Positions 45,183 through 53,369 of a DNA stretch of 64,000 bases are shown piece by piece. Positions within the stretch are counted from its first letter, which is position 1; each line of letters starts with the position of its first letter. Both the position numbers and the translations under genes were made by a program. A model generated the notes under the pieces. The model was given only the letters and a program-made list of their open reading frames with translations, was not told where the DNA came from and ran no database searches. Source of the stretch: Kocuria carniphila (GTDB lineage: Bacteria > Actinomycetota > Actinomycetes > Actinomycetales > Micrococcaceae); contig NZ_NOIT01000007.1 in assembly GCF_004136555.1 (NCBI RefSeq), positions 1-64,000 of the forward strand, given 5' to 3'.

Positions 45183-45417
45183 CCCGTCACTGGTCCCACT
45201 GCGCCACGTCTGCCACGAGTCGACTGGCCCCCAAGCCGGCTCTCGTCCGGACGACAACCGGGACAGCGACACCCCACATACACCGCAGGGTGGAGCTCAA
45301 GTTCCGCCGCCGGGCTGATCTCTTCGACTGCCGGTCCTCCTAGGCTGGAATCAGCCAGCCGCGCCGCGTCGCGCACACGCTATGGCTGCGCGAACGGCAT
45401 AGATCCGAGGAGGCAGC
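45183..45417 (+). promoter_or_regulatory. Upstream region of the NatAB-like exporter
   Basis: The 235-base gap has TAGGCT at 45351-45356 (TANNNT) as a likely -10 for the ABC operon, followed by a small hairpin GGCTG-GAAT-CAGCC. The ATP-binding protein gene has a strong AGGAGG ribosome binding site just before 45418. No obvious operator dyad was found. Confidence 0.35.
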
Positions 45418-46362
45418 ATGAGGTTGAAAGAACCGGGGGCCGCGTACAGCTCCGTCCACTACTCACCACCGCGCGCCGGCGGCACGCTGGAGGCGCTGAA
45501 CCTGACGCGACGGTTCGGGGACCGGACAGTGGTGGACGAGGTGTCGTTTCGCGTGGAGCCCGGGCAGATGACGGGGTTCGTGGGCGCCAATGGTGCGGGC
45601 AAGACCACCACCATGCGAATGATTATGGGCGTACTCAACCAGCACGGCGGCACCGTGCTGTGGAACGGCCGACCGATTGACGCCCGCGCGCGCTCGCGGT
45701 TCGGGTACATGCCCGAGGAGCGAGGTCTGTACCCCAAGCAACGGATTGCCGATCAGCTGGGTTACCTGGGGCAACTCCACGGCATGGAACGCTCCCGGGC
45801 CCTCACGGAGGCCCACCGACTGCTGGACCGCTTCGGCCTGGGGGAGCGAGCCAAGGACCGGCTCGAGACACTGTCGCTGGGTAATCAGCAGCGCGTCCAG
45901 GTCGCCGCGGCCCTGCTTCACGATCCCGTGGCCCTGGTCCTGGACGAACCGTTCTCCGGGCTGGACCCGACCGCTGTCGATGCCACGGTGGGGCTGCTGC
46001 GCGAATACATGGCTCGCGGGGTACCGGTGCTGTTTTCCTCCCACCAACTGGATTTGATCGACCGACTGTGCGACGCGCTGGTGGTCCTGGACAGTGGCAC
46101 GGTGCGCCTGGCCGGGCCCGTCGAGCAATTACGCGGTGCGCGGCCCGAACAATATCGGTTGGTGTGCACCGCTGATGCGGGCTGGACCCGTGGCCAACCC
46201 GGGGTGGAGGTCGTGGACCTCGACGGCAATACGGCCATCGTTACGCCGGCGGACGCGGAAGCCCGCAATCAGCTGACCAGACAAGCGGCGGACCGCGGAA
46301 TGGTGGAATTCGCTCGGCTGCGTCCTTCGCTGGGAGATCTCTATCGGGAGGCCATCTCATGA
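45418..46362 (+). CDS. ABC exporter ATP-binding protein, NatA/DUF4162 type
   Basis: A 314-residue ATPase. Walker A GANGAGKTTT begins at 57; the signature is LSLGNQQR instead of LSGGQ, and Walker B is VALVLDEPFSGLDP. LSLGNQQ and a C-terminal domain of about 75 residues after the SSHQ switch (HQLDLIDRLCD) are features of the NatA/EcsA subgroup. ATG at 45418 has AGGAGG four to five bases upstream, although the first 22 residues are not conserved. The stop overlaps the permease gene (ATGA). Confidence 0.9.
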   Translation: MRLKEPGAAYSSVHYSPPRAGGTLEALNLTRRFGDRTVVDEVSFRVEPGQMTGFVGANGAGKTTTMRMIMGVLNQHGGTVLWNGRPIDARARSRFGYMPEERGLYPKQRIADQLGYLGQLHGMERSRALTEAHRLLDRFGLGERAKDRLETLSLGNQQRVQVAAALLHDPVALVLDEPFSGLDPTAVDATVGLLREYMARGVPVLFSSHQLDLIDRLCDALVVLDSGTVRLAGPVEQLRGARPEQYRLVCTADAGWTRGQPGVEVVDLDGNTAIVTPADAEARNQLTRQAADRGMVEFARLRPSLGDLYREAIS

Positions 46363-47567
46363 GCCACGACACGACCACCACAGCGGCCGCAGAAGAGGAA
46401 CAGACCACACAGGTGTCCGCCCCGTGGCTCACCGTCATGAATCGCGAGATCGGCGTCAAACTGCGGGACCGCGCTTTCGTGCTGTCCACTGTGCTCACGG
46501 TCCTGGGCATCATCGGACTCACCGCGTTCATGTTCTTCATGGGTGAGCGCACCACCAGCTACACCGTGGCCGCCACGGACCCGCAATCGGTCACGGTGGC
46601 GGAGGCGGCCCGGGACTCGGCCGAGGACAAGACCACGCTCGAGGTGCAATCCGCCTCGCCCGAGGAGGCTCGTGAGCTCCTGCAGAACGAAGACATCGAT
46701 GCCGCCGTGTCGCGCAGTGACAACGAATGGGTCCTGACGGCCCGCAACTCCATGGATGCTTCCCTGAGCGGAATGCTCTCGGACGCAGCCAAGGACGTGA
46801 CCGCGCAGCAGAACGCGGCGGACGCCGGAACCACCACGGAACAGCTGACGGCCGGTTCAGAGGTGCAGACGCGCACCCTCTCGGACGAACCGGATCGCGG
46901 CGTGGCGGCCAATGTACTGGGCTTCGTCTTCGCCATGCTGTTCTACACCGCCGCCATCATCTTCGGCATGGCCATTGCCAACTCGGTGCTCGAGGAGAAG
47001 CAGAACCGGGTCGTGGAGATCCTGGCCACCGCCATCCCGGTGCGCCACATCCTCTACGGCAAGGTGGCCGGTAACTGCCTGCTGGCATACGCGCAGATCA
47101 TTCTGTACGGGGCCGTGGGGTTACTGGGCGTGAATCTGCTCGGCCGGGCGGAATCGATCGGGTGGATCCTGCAAGCCTCCGGATGGTTCATCGGGTTCTT
47201 CGTGGTGGGCTTTGCCGCCCAGGCGAGCATCTGGGCGGTGCTGGGTTCGCTGGCCTCTCGCACGGAGGACCTGCAGTCCAACACCGGCCCCATCATGTCC
47301 GTGTTGATCGCGGCCCTGCTCGTGGGGTTGTTCGCCAAGGGAACCTGGCTCACCGTGGCCTCCTACGTTCCGCTGGTTTCATCGGTGGCCATGCCCGTGC
47401 GGATGTTGACCGATACCGTGCAGTGGTGGGAACCGTGGCTCGCCCTGGGGCTGTGCGCCGTGTTCGGACTGATCATGTTCCGTGTGGGGGAGCGGGTCTA
47501 CCAGCGCGCGGTGTTCCAGGGTGGTCAGGCGCTCACGTGGCGCAAGGCTCTCAGGCTCGAGAGGTAG
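46359..47567 (+). CDS. ABC exporter permease, NatB/ABC-2 type
   Basis: A 402-residue ABC-2 permease: membrane helix 1 at about 38-58, a large extracytoplasmic domain (about 60-180, rich in Ser/Thr/Glu), then five further helices. The segment [26 protein letters not shown] is the coupling motif of NatB permeases (quoted in part: ENRVVEIL-like NRVVEILAT). NatAB exports sodium in Bacillus; related pairs export drugs or peptides. With the kinase and regulator upstream it forms a probable stress-induced exporter. Confidence 0.87.
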   Translation: MSHDTTTTAAAEEEQTTQVSAPWLTVMNREIGVKLRDRAFVLSTVLTVLGIIGLTAFMFFMGERTTSYTVAATDPQSVTVAEAARDSAEDKTTLEVQSASPEEARELLQNEDIDAAVSRSDNEWVLTARNSMDASLSGMLSDAAKDVTAQQNAADAGTTTEQLTAGSEVQTRTLSDEPDRGVAANVLGFVFAMLFYTAAIIFGMAIANSVLEEKQNRVVEILATAIPVRHILYGKVAGNCLLAYAQIILYGAVGLLGVNLLGRAESIGWILQASGWFIGFFVVGFAAQASIWAVLGSLASRTEDLQSNTGPIMSVLIAALLVGLFAKGTWLTVASYVPLVSSVAMPVRMLTDTVQWWEPWLALGLCAVFGLIMFRVGERVYQRAVFQGGQALTWRKALRLER

Positions 47568-47593
47568 ACCACGTTCCATCTGCACTCACAGGT

Positions 47594-47599
47594 TTGACA
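47594..47599 (+). promoter_or_regulatory. -35-like TTGACA upstream of rpsP
   Basis: A perfect TTGACA lies about 150 bases before rpsP in a gap without other genes. No matching -10 at 16-18 bases is convincing (GGTACT-like at 47618), so the promoter is tentative. Confidence 0.3.
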
Positions 47600-47745
47600 C
47601 GTGTGGCACAATAGACGGGTACTCGAACCGTGCGGACCCTCTCACCGCACGTGTGTCGCGTCCACAGGAAATCCCACCAAGGCCCGCCCCACGGGTGCAA
47701 GTGTGTGCATTTCCGACCACATTCGAAACAGGAGTAACCACTCAA

Positions 47746-48210
47746 GTGGCAGTTAAGATTCGTCTCAAGCGCATGGGTAAAATGCGCGATCCCCGTTACC
47801 GCGTTGTCATCGTCGACTCCCGCAAGAAGCGCGATGGTCGTGTCATCGAGGAGGTCGGCGTCTACCAGCCGACCGAGCACCCCTCTTACATCAACCTGGT
47901 TTCCGACCGGATCCAGTACTGGCTCGGCGTGGGCGCACAGCCCTCTGACGCCGTTGCAGCACTGCTGAAGATCACCGGTGACTGGCAGAAGTTCAAGGGT
48001 GAGCCCGGTGCCGAGGGTACCTATAAGGCCCCCGAGACCAAGGCTGAGTTCGTGGCACCCGACAAGGGTTCCGTGATCATCCCCGAGGCCATCACCCCCA
48101 AGGCTGACAAGGCCGAGGCTTCCGAGCAGGCCGAAGCGCCCGCCGAGGAAGCTTCCACCGAGGGTGCGGCTGAGGACTCCACGGAGGACAACGCCGAGAA
48201 GGCAGAGTGA
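47746..48210 (+). CDS. rpsP: 30S ribosomal protein S16
   Basis: A 154-residue S16. The family core occupies residues 1-80 ([20 protein letters not shown]...). A C-terminal extension of about 70 residues is Ala/Glu/Lys-rich and increasingly acidic, roughly doubling the bacterial core length but common in actinobacteria. GTG at 47746 has AGGAG eleven bases upstream; the frame is open far upstream by chance. The stop overlaps khpA (GTGA). Confidence 0.97.
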   Translation: MAVKIRLKRMGKMRDPRYRVVIVDSRKKRDGRVIEEVGVYQPTEHPSYINLVSDRIQYWLGVGAQPSDAVAALLKITGDWQKFKGEPGAEGTYKAPETKAEFVAPDKGSVIIPEAITPKADKAEASEQAEAPAEEASTEGAAEDSTEDNAEKAE

Positions 48211-48458
48211 GCATGCTCGCCGAGGCTCTGGAACACCTGGTTCGCGGCATTGTGGACAGCCCCGAGGACGTCACCGTTCGCTCACGCGAAGGACGCCGCG
48301 GGCAGATCCTCGAGGTTCGGGTTCACCCCGATGACCTCGGCCGCGTGATCGGGCGTTCCGGACGCACCGCCAAGGCCTTGCGCACCGTCGTGACGGCCCT
48401 GGCACCCGGCGAAATTGTGCGCGTAGACGTGGTCGATACCGACCGTCGTCGTCGCTAA
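48207..48458 (+). CDS. khpA: KH-domain RNA-binding protein
   Basis: An 83-residue single KH domain with the GXXG loop GRSG in [16 protein letters not shown]. KhpA homologues bind RNA, influence cell size and lie between rpsP and rimM in most Gram-positive bacteria. The start is GTG overlapping rpsP; an ATG two codons later is an alternative. A hairpin separates it from rimM. Confidence 0.93.
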   Translation: MSMLAEALEHLVRGIVDSPEDVTVRSREGRRGQILEVRVHPDDLGRVIGRSGRTAKALRTVVTALAPGEIVRVDVVDTDRRRR

Positions 48459-48475
48459 AGACCGCGCGTACGTGA

Positions 48476-48515
48476 ACGGCCCCTGTTTCCTGCAGTCGCG
48501 GGAGACGGGGGCCGT
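48476..48515. terminator. 18-bp hairpin between khpA and rimM
   Basis: Left arm 48476-48493 and right arm 48498-48515 pair in all 18 positions (four G-U) around the tetraloop AGTC, followed by CATCATTTGG. It begins 17 bases after the khpA stop and could partially terminate or process the rpsP-khpA-rimM-trmD transcript. Confidence 0.65.
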
Positions 48516-48566
48516 CATCATTTGGTAAAAACATCACACTGGTCCAGATCCGGCAAAGGAGATCTC

Positions 48567-49118
48567 ATGAGCGTTCGGATTGCACGCATCGGAAAGCCCC
48601 ACGGCGTGCGCGGGGAAGTCACGGTGCAACTGTTCACCGACGATCCCGAGTCGCGTTTCGCGCCCGGGTCGAGCCTGAGCGTCCAGTGGCCTCAGGGGCA
48701 GGCCGACGCCGCCGCGGGACTTCCCGAGACCCTCACGACCGCGGGTTTTCGCTGGAACAAAAAAGTGCTGATTGCCCGCTTCGAGGAGATCACCGACCGC
48801 AACCGTGCAGAAGAGATGCGCGGGGCACAGCTGTATGCCGAGGCCCACGAGGTGGAGCTCGAGGACGACGAATGGCACCAGGACGATCTGCTCGGTCTCA
48901 TGGCCGTGGACACCACCCGGGACGATCGCGAGGTCGGAAAGGTCACCGCACTGATCTCCGGAGCGGCTCAGGACCTGTTGGAAATCGAAATCGTGGGGGA
49001 GCGGCGTCGTATTCTGATCCCGTTCGTCGAAGAAATCGTGCCGGAGGTGGATCTGGAAACCGGCCGCGTGCTGTTGACCCCGCCCGCCGGTCTGCTGGAC
49101 CTGGGCTCGGAGGAGTAG
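48567..49118 (+). CDS. rimM: Ribosome maturation factor RimM
   Basis: A 183-residue 30S assembly factor acting with S19. It opens with the family start [11 protein letters not shown] and has the PRC-barrel domain from about residue 95 ([20 protein letters not shown]). ATG at 48567 has AAAGGAGA four bases upstream, so an upstream frame extension is rejected. It is followed after four bases by trmD. Confidence 0.95.
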   Translation: MSVRIARIGKPHGVRGEVTVQLFTDDPESRFAPGSSLSVQWPQGQADAAAGLPETLTTAGFRWNKKVLIARFEEITDRNRAEEMRGAQLYAEAHEVELEDDEWHQDDLLGLMAVDTTRDDREVGKVTALISGAAQDLLEIEIVGERRRILIPFVEEIVPEVDLETGRVLLTPPAGLLDLGSEE

Positions 49119-49122
49119 CACC

Positions 49123-49935
49123 GTGCGCATCGATGTGCTGAGCATCTTCCCCGAGTACCTGGCGCCGTTGGAACTGTCATTGATCGGTAAGGCCATGACG
49201 GACGGCGTGTTGGACCTGTCCGTGACGGATCCACGGACCTTTGCCACGGACCGGCACCGCACCGTGGACGACACCCCGTACGGCGGTGGTGCCGGAATGG
49301 TGATGAAACCCGAACCGTGGGCACAGGCGCTCGAGTCCGTGACCGCGGCGTCGCCGTCGTCCCGGAAGCCCGTGCTGGTCGTGCCCTCGCCGGCCGGCGA
49401 AGTCTTCACCCAGGACGTCGCGTACGAACTGGCCGACGAGAAGCACCTGGTGTTCGCGTGCGGCCGCTATGAAGGAATCGACGAACGCTTCATCGACTGG
49501 GCCTCCGAACACGCCGTGGTGCGTCCCATGAGCCTGGGTGACTACGTGCTCAACGGGGGAGAAGTGGCCGTGCTGGCCATGGTCGAGGCCGTGACCCGGC
49601 TGATCCCCGGGGTGATCGGCAACCCGGAATCCCTCGCCGAAGAATCCCACACCGGCGGGCTGCTCGAATACCCCGTATACACCAAGCCGGCCATGTGGCG
49701 AGAGCGCGCCATCCCGGACATGCTGTTGTCCGGACACCACGGGAACATTGCCCGCTGGCGCCGTGACCAGCAACTGCACCGCACTGCTCAGCGCCGCCCG
49801 GACATGATCGAACAGCTCAACCCGGCGGACCTGAACAAGGCCGAACTGGCCATCCTGCGGGAGCACGGATTCCAGGTGGTCAACGGTTCGTTCCAGGTCT
49901 GTGCCCCTGCCCCCGCTGACGGTGCACAGGGCTAG
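49123..49935 (+). CDS. trmD: tRNA (guanine-37-N1)-methyltransferase
   Basis: A 270-residue SpoU-TrmD (trefoil knot) methyltransferase that modifies G37 of tRNA to prevent frameshifting. Signatures [36 protein letters not shown] and [12 protein letters not shown] are intact. It starts at GTG, four bases after rimM. Confidence 0.97.
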   Translation: MRIDVLSIFPEYLAPLELSLIGKAMTDGVLDLSVTDPRTFATDRHRTVDDTPYGGGAGMVMKPEPWAQALESVTAASPSSRKPVLVVPSPAGEVFTQDVAYELADEKHLVFACGRYEGIDERFIDWASEHAVVRPMSLGDYVLNGGEVAVLAMVEAVTRLIPGVIGNPESLAEESHTGGLLEYPVYTKPAMWRERAIPDMLLSGHHGNIARWRRDQQLHRTAQRRPDMIEQLNPADLNKAELAILREHGFQVVNGSFQVCAPAPADGAQG

Positions 49936-49946
49936 CCGAAATATGG

Positions 49947-50004
49947 CATAATGGGTCGCTGTGCGTGAGTTGGGCACGCCCCTGCCGCAGGGGGGAGAGC
50001 GACC
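49947..50004 (+). promoter_or_regulatory. Structured leader and promoter of rplS
   Basis: CATAAT (49947-49952) is a likely -10. Downstream, GGTCGCT (49954-49960) pairs with AGCGACC (49998-50004) and encloses two hairpins: GCGTG/CACGC (49963-49979) and CCCCTG/CAGGGG (49979-49993), giving a three-way junction in any transcript that starts upstream, for example read-through from trmD. A start set by the CATAAT would remove part of the outer stem. A further stem (50056-50091, GGCTCA/TGAGCC core) precedes the ribosome binding site. Ribosomal-protein leaders often mediate autoregulation; that is inference here. Confidence 0.5.
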
Positions 50005-50134
50005 AACAACCACGCATTCGAAATCACCACACCGGCCCGATTTCGACATACTTCTGCGCGTTGGCTCAAACCTTCATGGCTGAGCCGCGCGGACCACACG
50101 CGATCGACCTGCGGCAGTCGCGAGGAGAAAAAGC

Positions 50135-50497
50135 ATGAACCTTATCGATCAGCTTGATGCCAAGTCCCTGCGTAACGACATTCCGGATTTCCGCCCCGGC
50201 GACACCCTGAATGTCCACGTGAACATCATTGAAGGTAGCCGTTCGCGTGTTCAGGTCTTCAAGGGTTACGTCATGGGCCGCCAGGGCTCCGGCGTGCGCG
50301 AGACCTTCACCGTTCGCAAGGTCAGCTTCGGTGTTGGCGTGGAGCGTACCTTCCCGGTGCACTCCCCGATCATCGACAAGATCGAGCTCGTGAGCCGCGG
50401 TGATGTGCGTCGTGCCAAGCTCTACTACATGCGCGATCGCCACGGTAAGGCCGCTCGTATCCGCGAGAAGCGTGACTCGAGCGCTTCGAGCAAGTAA
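50135..50497 (+). CDS. rplS: 50S ribosomal protein L19
   Basis: A 120-residue L19 with the standard core: [26 protein letters not shown] (in part), [28 protein letters not shown]. It lies at the subunit interface. GAGGAGAAAAA provides the ribosome binding site. A leader of about 190 bases separates it from trmD. Confidence 0.97.
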   Translation: MNLIDQLDAKSLRNDIPDFRPGDTLNVHVNIIEGSRSRVQVFKGYVMGRQGSGVRETFTVRKVSFGVGVERTFPVHSPIIDKIELVSRGDVRRAKLYYMRDRHGKAARIREKRDSSASSK

Positions 50498-50508
50498 GCA
50501 TTTTCCAC

Positions 50509-51192
50509 GTGCATCTGCACTCGGAACGCACGGAGGGCCCGGCATCTGCCGGGTCCTCCGCTGTACGTGCACCCCTTTCTCCGCGGCGCTGGTGGCTGCG
50601 GGTCGTCACCCTTGCCGTACTGTCGGCTCTGCTCATCGCCGCCGTGGTACGTGCTTTCGTGGTGGATGTCTACTGGGTGGGTTCCAACTCGATGGAGCCC
50701 ACGCTGCAGGGCGGGGATCGGGTGCTGGTCAGCAAGCTCGCCGACACGGATGAGCTGCAGCGCGGAGAACTCGTGGTTTTCGACGGCCGCGGTTCCCTGG
50801 ACCCGTTGCATTCCACGGACCCCTGGTACACCCAGGCGGTCAACGGTGTGGGTCGCTGGCTGGGTCTGAACGGATCGTCCACCGCGTACGTGAAGCGTGT
50901 GATGGCGGTGCCCGGAGACTCCATCGAATGCTGTGATGCTCAGGGCAAGATCACGGTCGACGGCCAGCCTCTCGAGGAGGAGTATCTGTACGCTGACGTC
51001 CGGCCCTCGGACATTCCCTTTGCCGTGCACGTTCCCGCTGATCGCGTTTGGCTCATGGGGGACCACCGCAGTGAATCTGTGGATTCGCGTTCTCTGTTGG
51101 GTGCACCCGGCGGTGGGCTGATCCGCACGGAACGCATCATCGGAACCGCAGAACGGGTGTTGTGGCCCCTGGACCGAGCCCGGGACTTGTAG
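50509..51192 (+). CDS. lepB: Signal peptidase I (first copy)
   Basis: A 227-residue membrane serine/lysine protease that removes signal peptides. One N-terminal helix (about 31-50); nucleophile Ser61 in SNSMEPTL, general base Lys129 in YVKRVMAVPGD, and GDHRSESVDSR of box E. The GTG at 50509 lies 11 bases after rplS; the rplS terminator hairpin (50532-50559) is inside codons 8-17 of this frame, so either the terminator is embedded in coding sequence or translation starts at an unrecognised later codon. A second lepB follows. Confidence 0.92.
   Translation: MHLHSERTEGPASAGSSAVRAPLSPRRWWLRVVTLAVLSALLIAAVVRAFVVDVYWVGSNSMEPTLQGGDRVLVSKLADTDELQRGELVVFDGRGSLDPLHSTDPWYTQAVNGVGRWLGLNGSSTAYVKRVMAVPGDSIECCDAQGKITVDGQPLEEEYLYADVRPSDIPFAVHVPADRVWLMGDHRSESVDSRSLLGAPGGGLIRTERIIGTAERVLWPLDRARDL
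50532..50559 (+). terminator. Hairpin at the rplS/lepB junction
   Basis: GGAGGGCCCGGC pairs with GCCGGGTCCTCC (12 bp, one G-U) around ATCT. It begins 35 bases after the rplS stop and lies in the 5' end of the lepB frame. No T-run follows. Confidence 0.6.
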
Positions 51193-51241
51193 TCTGCCCA
51201 TGGGTGCAGACACCCACCATGTCAGGAAGGAACACGGCGTA

Positions 51242-52036
51242 GTGACTGAAGAACGTCCATCAGATTCCGCGGGGGAGCAGCCGGAGCAGGAGCCGTTGCG
51301 GCCCCGCCGGTCCTCGCGTTCGTCCCGTTCCTTGGCCTCGCGGAGCGCCAAGAAGGCCAATTCGGCCTGGAGCTCCGTCAAGGAAATCCTGATCGTGGTG
51401 GTCCTGGCCATCCTGATCGCCTTCATCGTCAAGACCCTGTTCGTGCGGGGTTTCTACATTCCTTCCGGCTCCATGGAGAACACTCTGGAGTTGGATGACC
51501 GAATCTTCGTGAACGTCATGAGCGCCAATCTGGGGAACATCGACCGCGGCGACATCGTGGTCTTCGATGACACCAAGAACTGGCTCCCCTCCCAGCCGCA
51601 GGGTAGCGAGGGCCTGGGCGGAGCCATCCAGAGCGCCCTGTCCTTCGTGGGAATCCTCCCGGACAGCGGTGATCAGGCCCTCGTCAAACGCGTGATCGGT
51701 CAGGGCGGTGACCATGTGGTCTGCTGCGACGCTGACGGCAAGATCAGCGTGAACGGCACGCCGCTGGACGAGACCTACGTGTACCCGGGTGCCGTGCCGT
51801 CCGAGATCCCGTTCGACGTGATCGTTCCGGACAATCATTTCTTCGTGCTCGGCGATCATCGCAACGCCTCCGCCGACTCCCGCGTGCACCTGGCCAACAA
51901 CAACGCGTTCATCCACAAGGAAGACATCATTGGCACCGCGTTCGTGATCGCATGGCCGCTGGATCGCTTCCAGATCTTGCACCACCCGGAACAGGTCTTC
52001 GCGGACGTTCCGGCCACCGGCTCTTCCGACGACTGA
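51242..52036 (+). CDS. lepB: Signal peptidase I (second copy)
   Basis: A 264-residue type I signal peptidase. A basic Ser/Arg-rich cytosolic tail of about 45 residues precedes the membrane helix (about 48-66); nucleophile Ser77 in PSGSMENTL, Lys149 in ALVKRVIGQGGD, and GDHRNASADSR. GTG at 51242 is chosen with AGGAAGGA upstream; an ATG at 51200 would add 14 residues. The two tandem copies are about equally complete but differ in tail and in the loop between the Ser and Lys boxes, so they may serve different substrates. Confidence 0.93.
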   Translation: MTEERPSDSAGEQPEQEPLRPRRSSRSSRSLASRSAKKANSAWSSVKEILIVVVLAILIAFIVKTLFVRGFYIPSGSMENTLELDDRIFVNVMSANLGNIDRGDIVVFDDTKNWLPSQPQGSEGLGGAIQSALSFVGILPDSGDQALVKRVIGQGGDHVVCCDADGKISVNGTPLDETYVYPGAVPSEIPFDVIVPDNHFFVLGDHRNASADSRVHLANNNAFIHKEDIIGTAFVIAWPLDRFQILHHPEQVFADVPATGSSDD

Positions 52037-52038
52037 TC

Positions 52039-52725
52039 GTGGGCTCACGAGTCACGAGTGATCCCGGCATCGATCTGGAGCGCGAACTCGCCGCGCAGGG
52101 TCTGCGGTACGTGGGCGGCATGGACGAGGTGGGTCGCGGCGCATTGGCCGGTCCCGCGAGCGTCGGGCTCGTGGTGTTCGACGCCGCCGCCCTCGATAGC
52201 GCCGATCCTTCCGTTTGGCACGGGGTACGGGATTCCAAGGCACTGACGGCCAAGCGCCGCGAAGCACTGGCCCCGGCCATCGATTCGTGGGCCGCAGCCT
52301 GCACCGTGGGCCACGCTCAACCCTTCGAAATCGACCGACTGGGAATCAGCGCCGCCCTTCGACTGGCCGGACTCAGGGCACTGGCCCAAGCGGCGTCGTC
52401 GGGGATCAGCGTGGACGGGCTGATCCTGGACGGGTCCTACAACTGGTTGCGCACCGAACCAGTGCTGGGCCAGGAAACCGACCCGTGGGGCGTGCCCGCG
52501 GTGGTGCGCACCCTGGTCAAGGCCGACGCCCACTGCGTCTCTGTGGCGGCCGCATCGATTGCCGCCAAGGTGGAGCGCGACGCAATCATGCGCAACTACG
52601 CGGGGGAGTACCCGGCGTACGGCTGGGAGTCGAACAAGGGCTACGGGAGTGCGGTCCACCGGGCCGCGATAGTGGAGCACGGCGCGACCCCGCTGCATCG
52701 GGTGAGTTGGAACTTGGGCATTTAG
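52039..52725 (+). CDS. rnhB: Ribonuclease HII
   Basis: A 228-residue nuclease that cuts RNA in RNA-DNA hybrids and at single ribonucleotides. Catalytic Asp29-Glu30 lie in GMDEVGRGALAGP, and the third acidic residue in LILDGSYNW; SIAAKVERDAIM completes the signature. The GTG start is two bases after lepB. Length is typical. Confidence 0.95.
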   Translation: MGSRVTSDPGIDLERELAAQGLRYVGGMDEVGRGALAGPASVGLVVFDAAALDSADPSVWHGVRDSKALTAKRREALAPAIDSWAAACTVGHAQPFEIDRLGISAALRLAGLRALAQAASSGISVDGLILDGSYNWLRTEPVLGQETDPWGVPAVVRTLVKADAHCVSVAAASIAAKVERDAIMRNYAGEYPAYGWESNKGYGSAVHRAAIVEHGATPLHRVSWNLGI

Positions 52726-52815
52726 CTCCGTTCGGGTCGTGGCAATGTCCGGGTCAATCGAGCATGCGCACTCCACAGGCACACGTTAGCCATGTTCATG
52801 GGAGCGCTGGATCGT

Positions 52816-52827
52816 CACGATGGTTCC
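52816..52827 (+). promoter_or_regulatory. -10 hexamer of a leaderless yraN transcript
   Basis: CACGAT at 52816-52821 is followed by six bases and ATG at 52828, the same geometry as other leaderless candidates in the window. It selects that ATG over ATG at 52792. Confidence 0.4.
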
Positions 52828-53244
52828 ATGAGTATTTCTCGCGTGTCCCCAGCCGCTCCGGATCCGCCCGCGACCCACATCAGTACGGGCCGCTCCGGGG
52901 AAGATCTGATTGCCGATCTGCTGACCCGCGCCGGATGGCATGTGTTGGATCGCAACTGGCGAGCCACCCCAGCAGATCACCCGGTGCGCGGTGAATTGGA
53001 CATCGTGGCGGAACGCGCGGGCGCGGTCACGATCTTCGAGGTCAAGACCCGAACAGGGTCCGGCTTCGGTCACCCGGCTGAGGCCGTGGGACCCGAGAAG
53101 CTGCAACGTCTCCATCGGTTGGCCCGCGCATGGGCTCGGGAACACGGTTGGTCAGAGATCCCCAGTGTGGACGTGGTGTCGGTGCACTGGCCGGCCGGGG
53201 ATGCCCCGCGCGTCGAACACATGGGGTCGCTGAGCTGGCACTGA
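52828..53244 (+). CDS. yraN: YraN/UPF0102 family protein (predicted endonuclease fold)
   Basis: A 138-residue protein with the restriction-endonuclease-like fold of UPF0102: [30 protein letters not shown] and FEVKTR carry the D-EXK-type residues. Its role is unclear, although it is conserved beside rnhB and comM. ATG at 52792 is a longer alternative start. In most actinobacteria comM follows at once; here a lipoprotein gene intervenes. Confidence 0.88.
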   Translation: MSISRVSPAAPDPPATHISTGRSGEDLIADLLTRAGWHVLDRNWRATPADHPVRGELDIVAERAGAVTIFEVKTRTGSGFGHPAEAVGPEKLQRLHRLARAWAREHGWSEIPSVDVVSVHWPAGDAPRVEHMGSLSWH

Positions 53245-53369
53245 TATCCAAAGGTCACAATTTGATGGACTCCCGGCGTGCTGAGTGACATCCGCAGCCC
53301 AACGTGCCACGGTAGGTCGGGGGTCGAGAACGGCACCCTGAACAGTCGATGATCAGTGGGGGTCGCTTG

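Noticed and set aside
49954-50004. Cloverleaf-like fold as a tRNA
   Set aside because: No T-loop GTTCRA sequence, no anticodon arm of correct size and no CCA-compatible acceptor stem.
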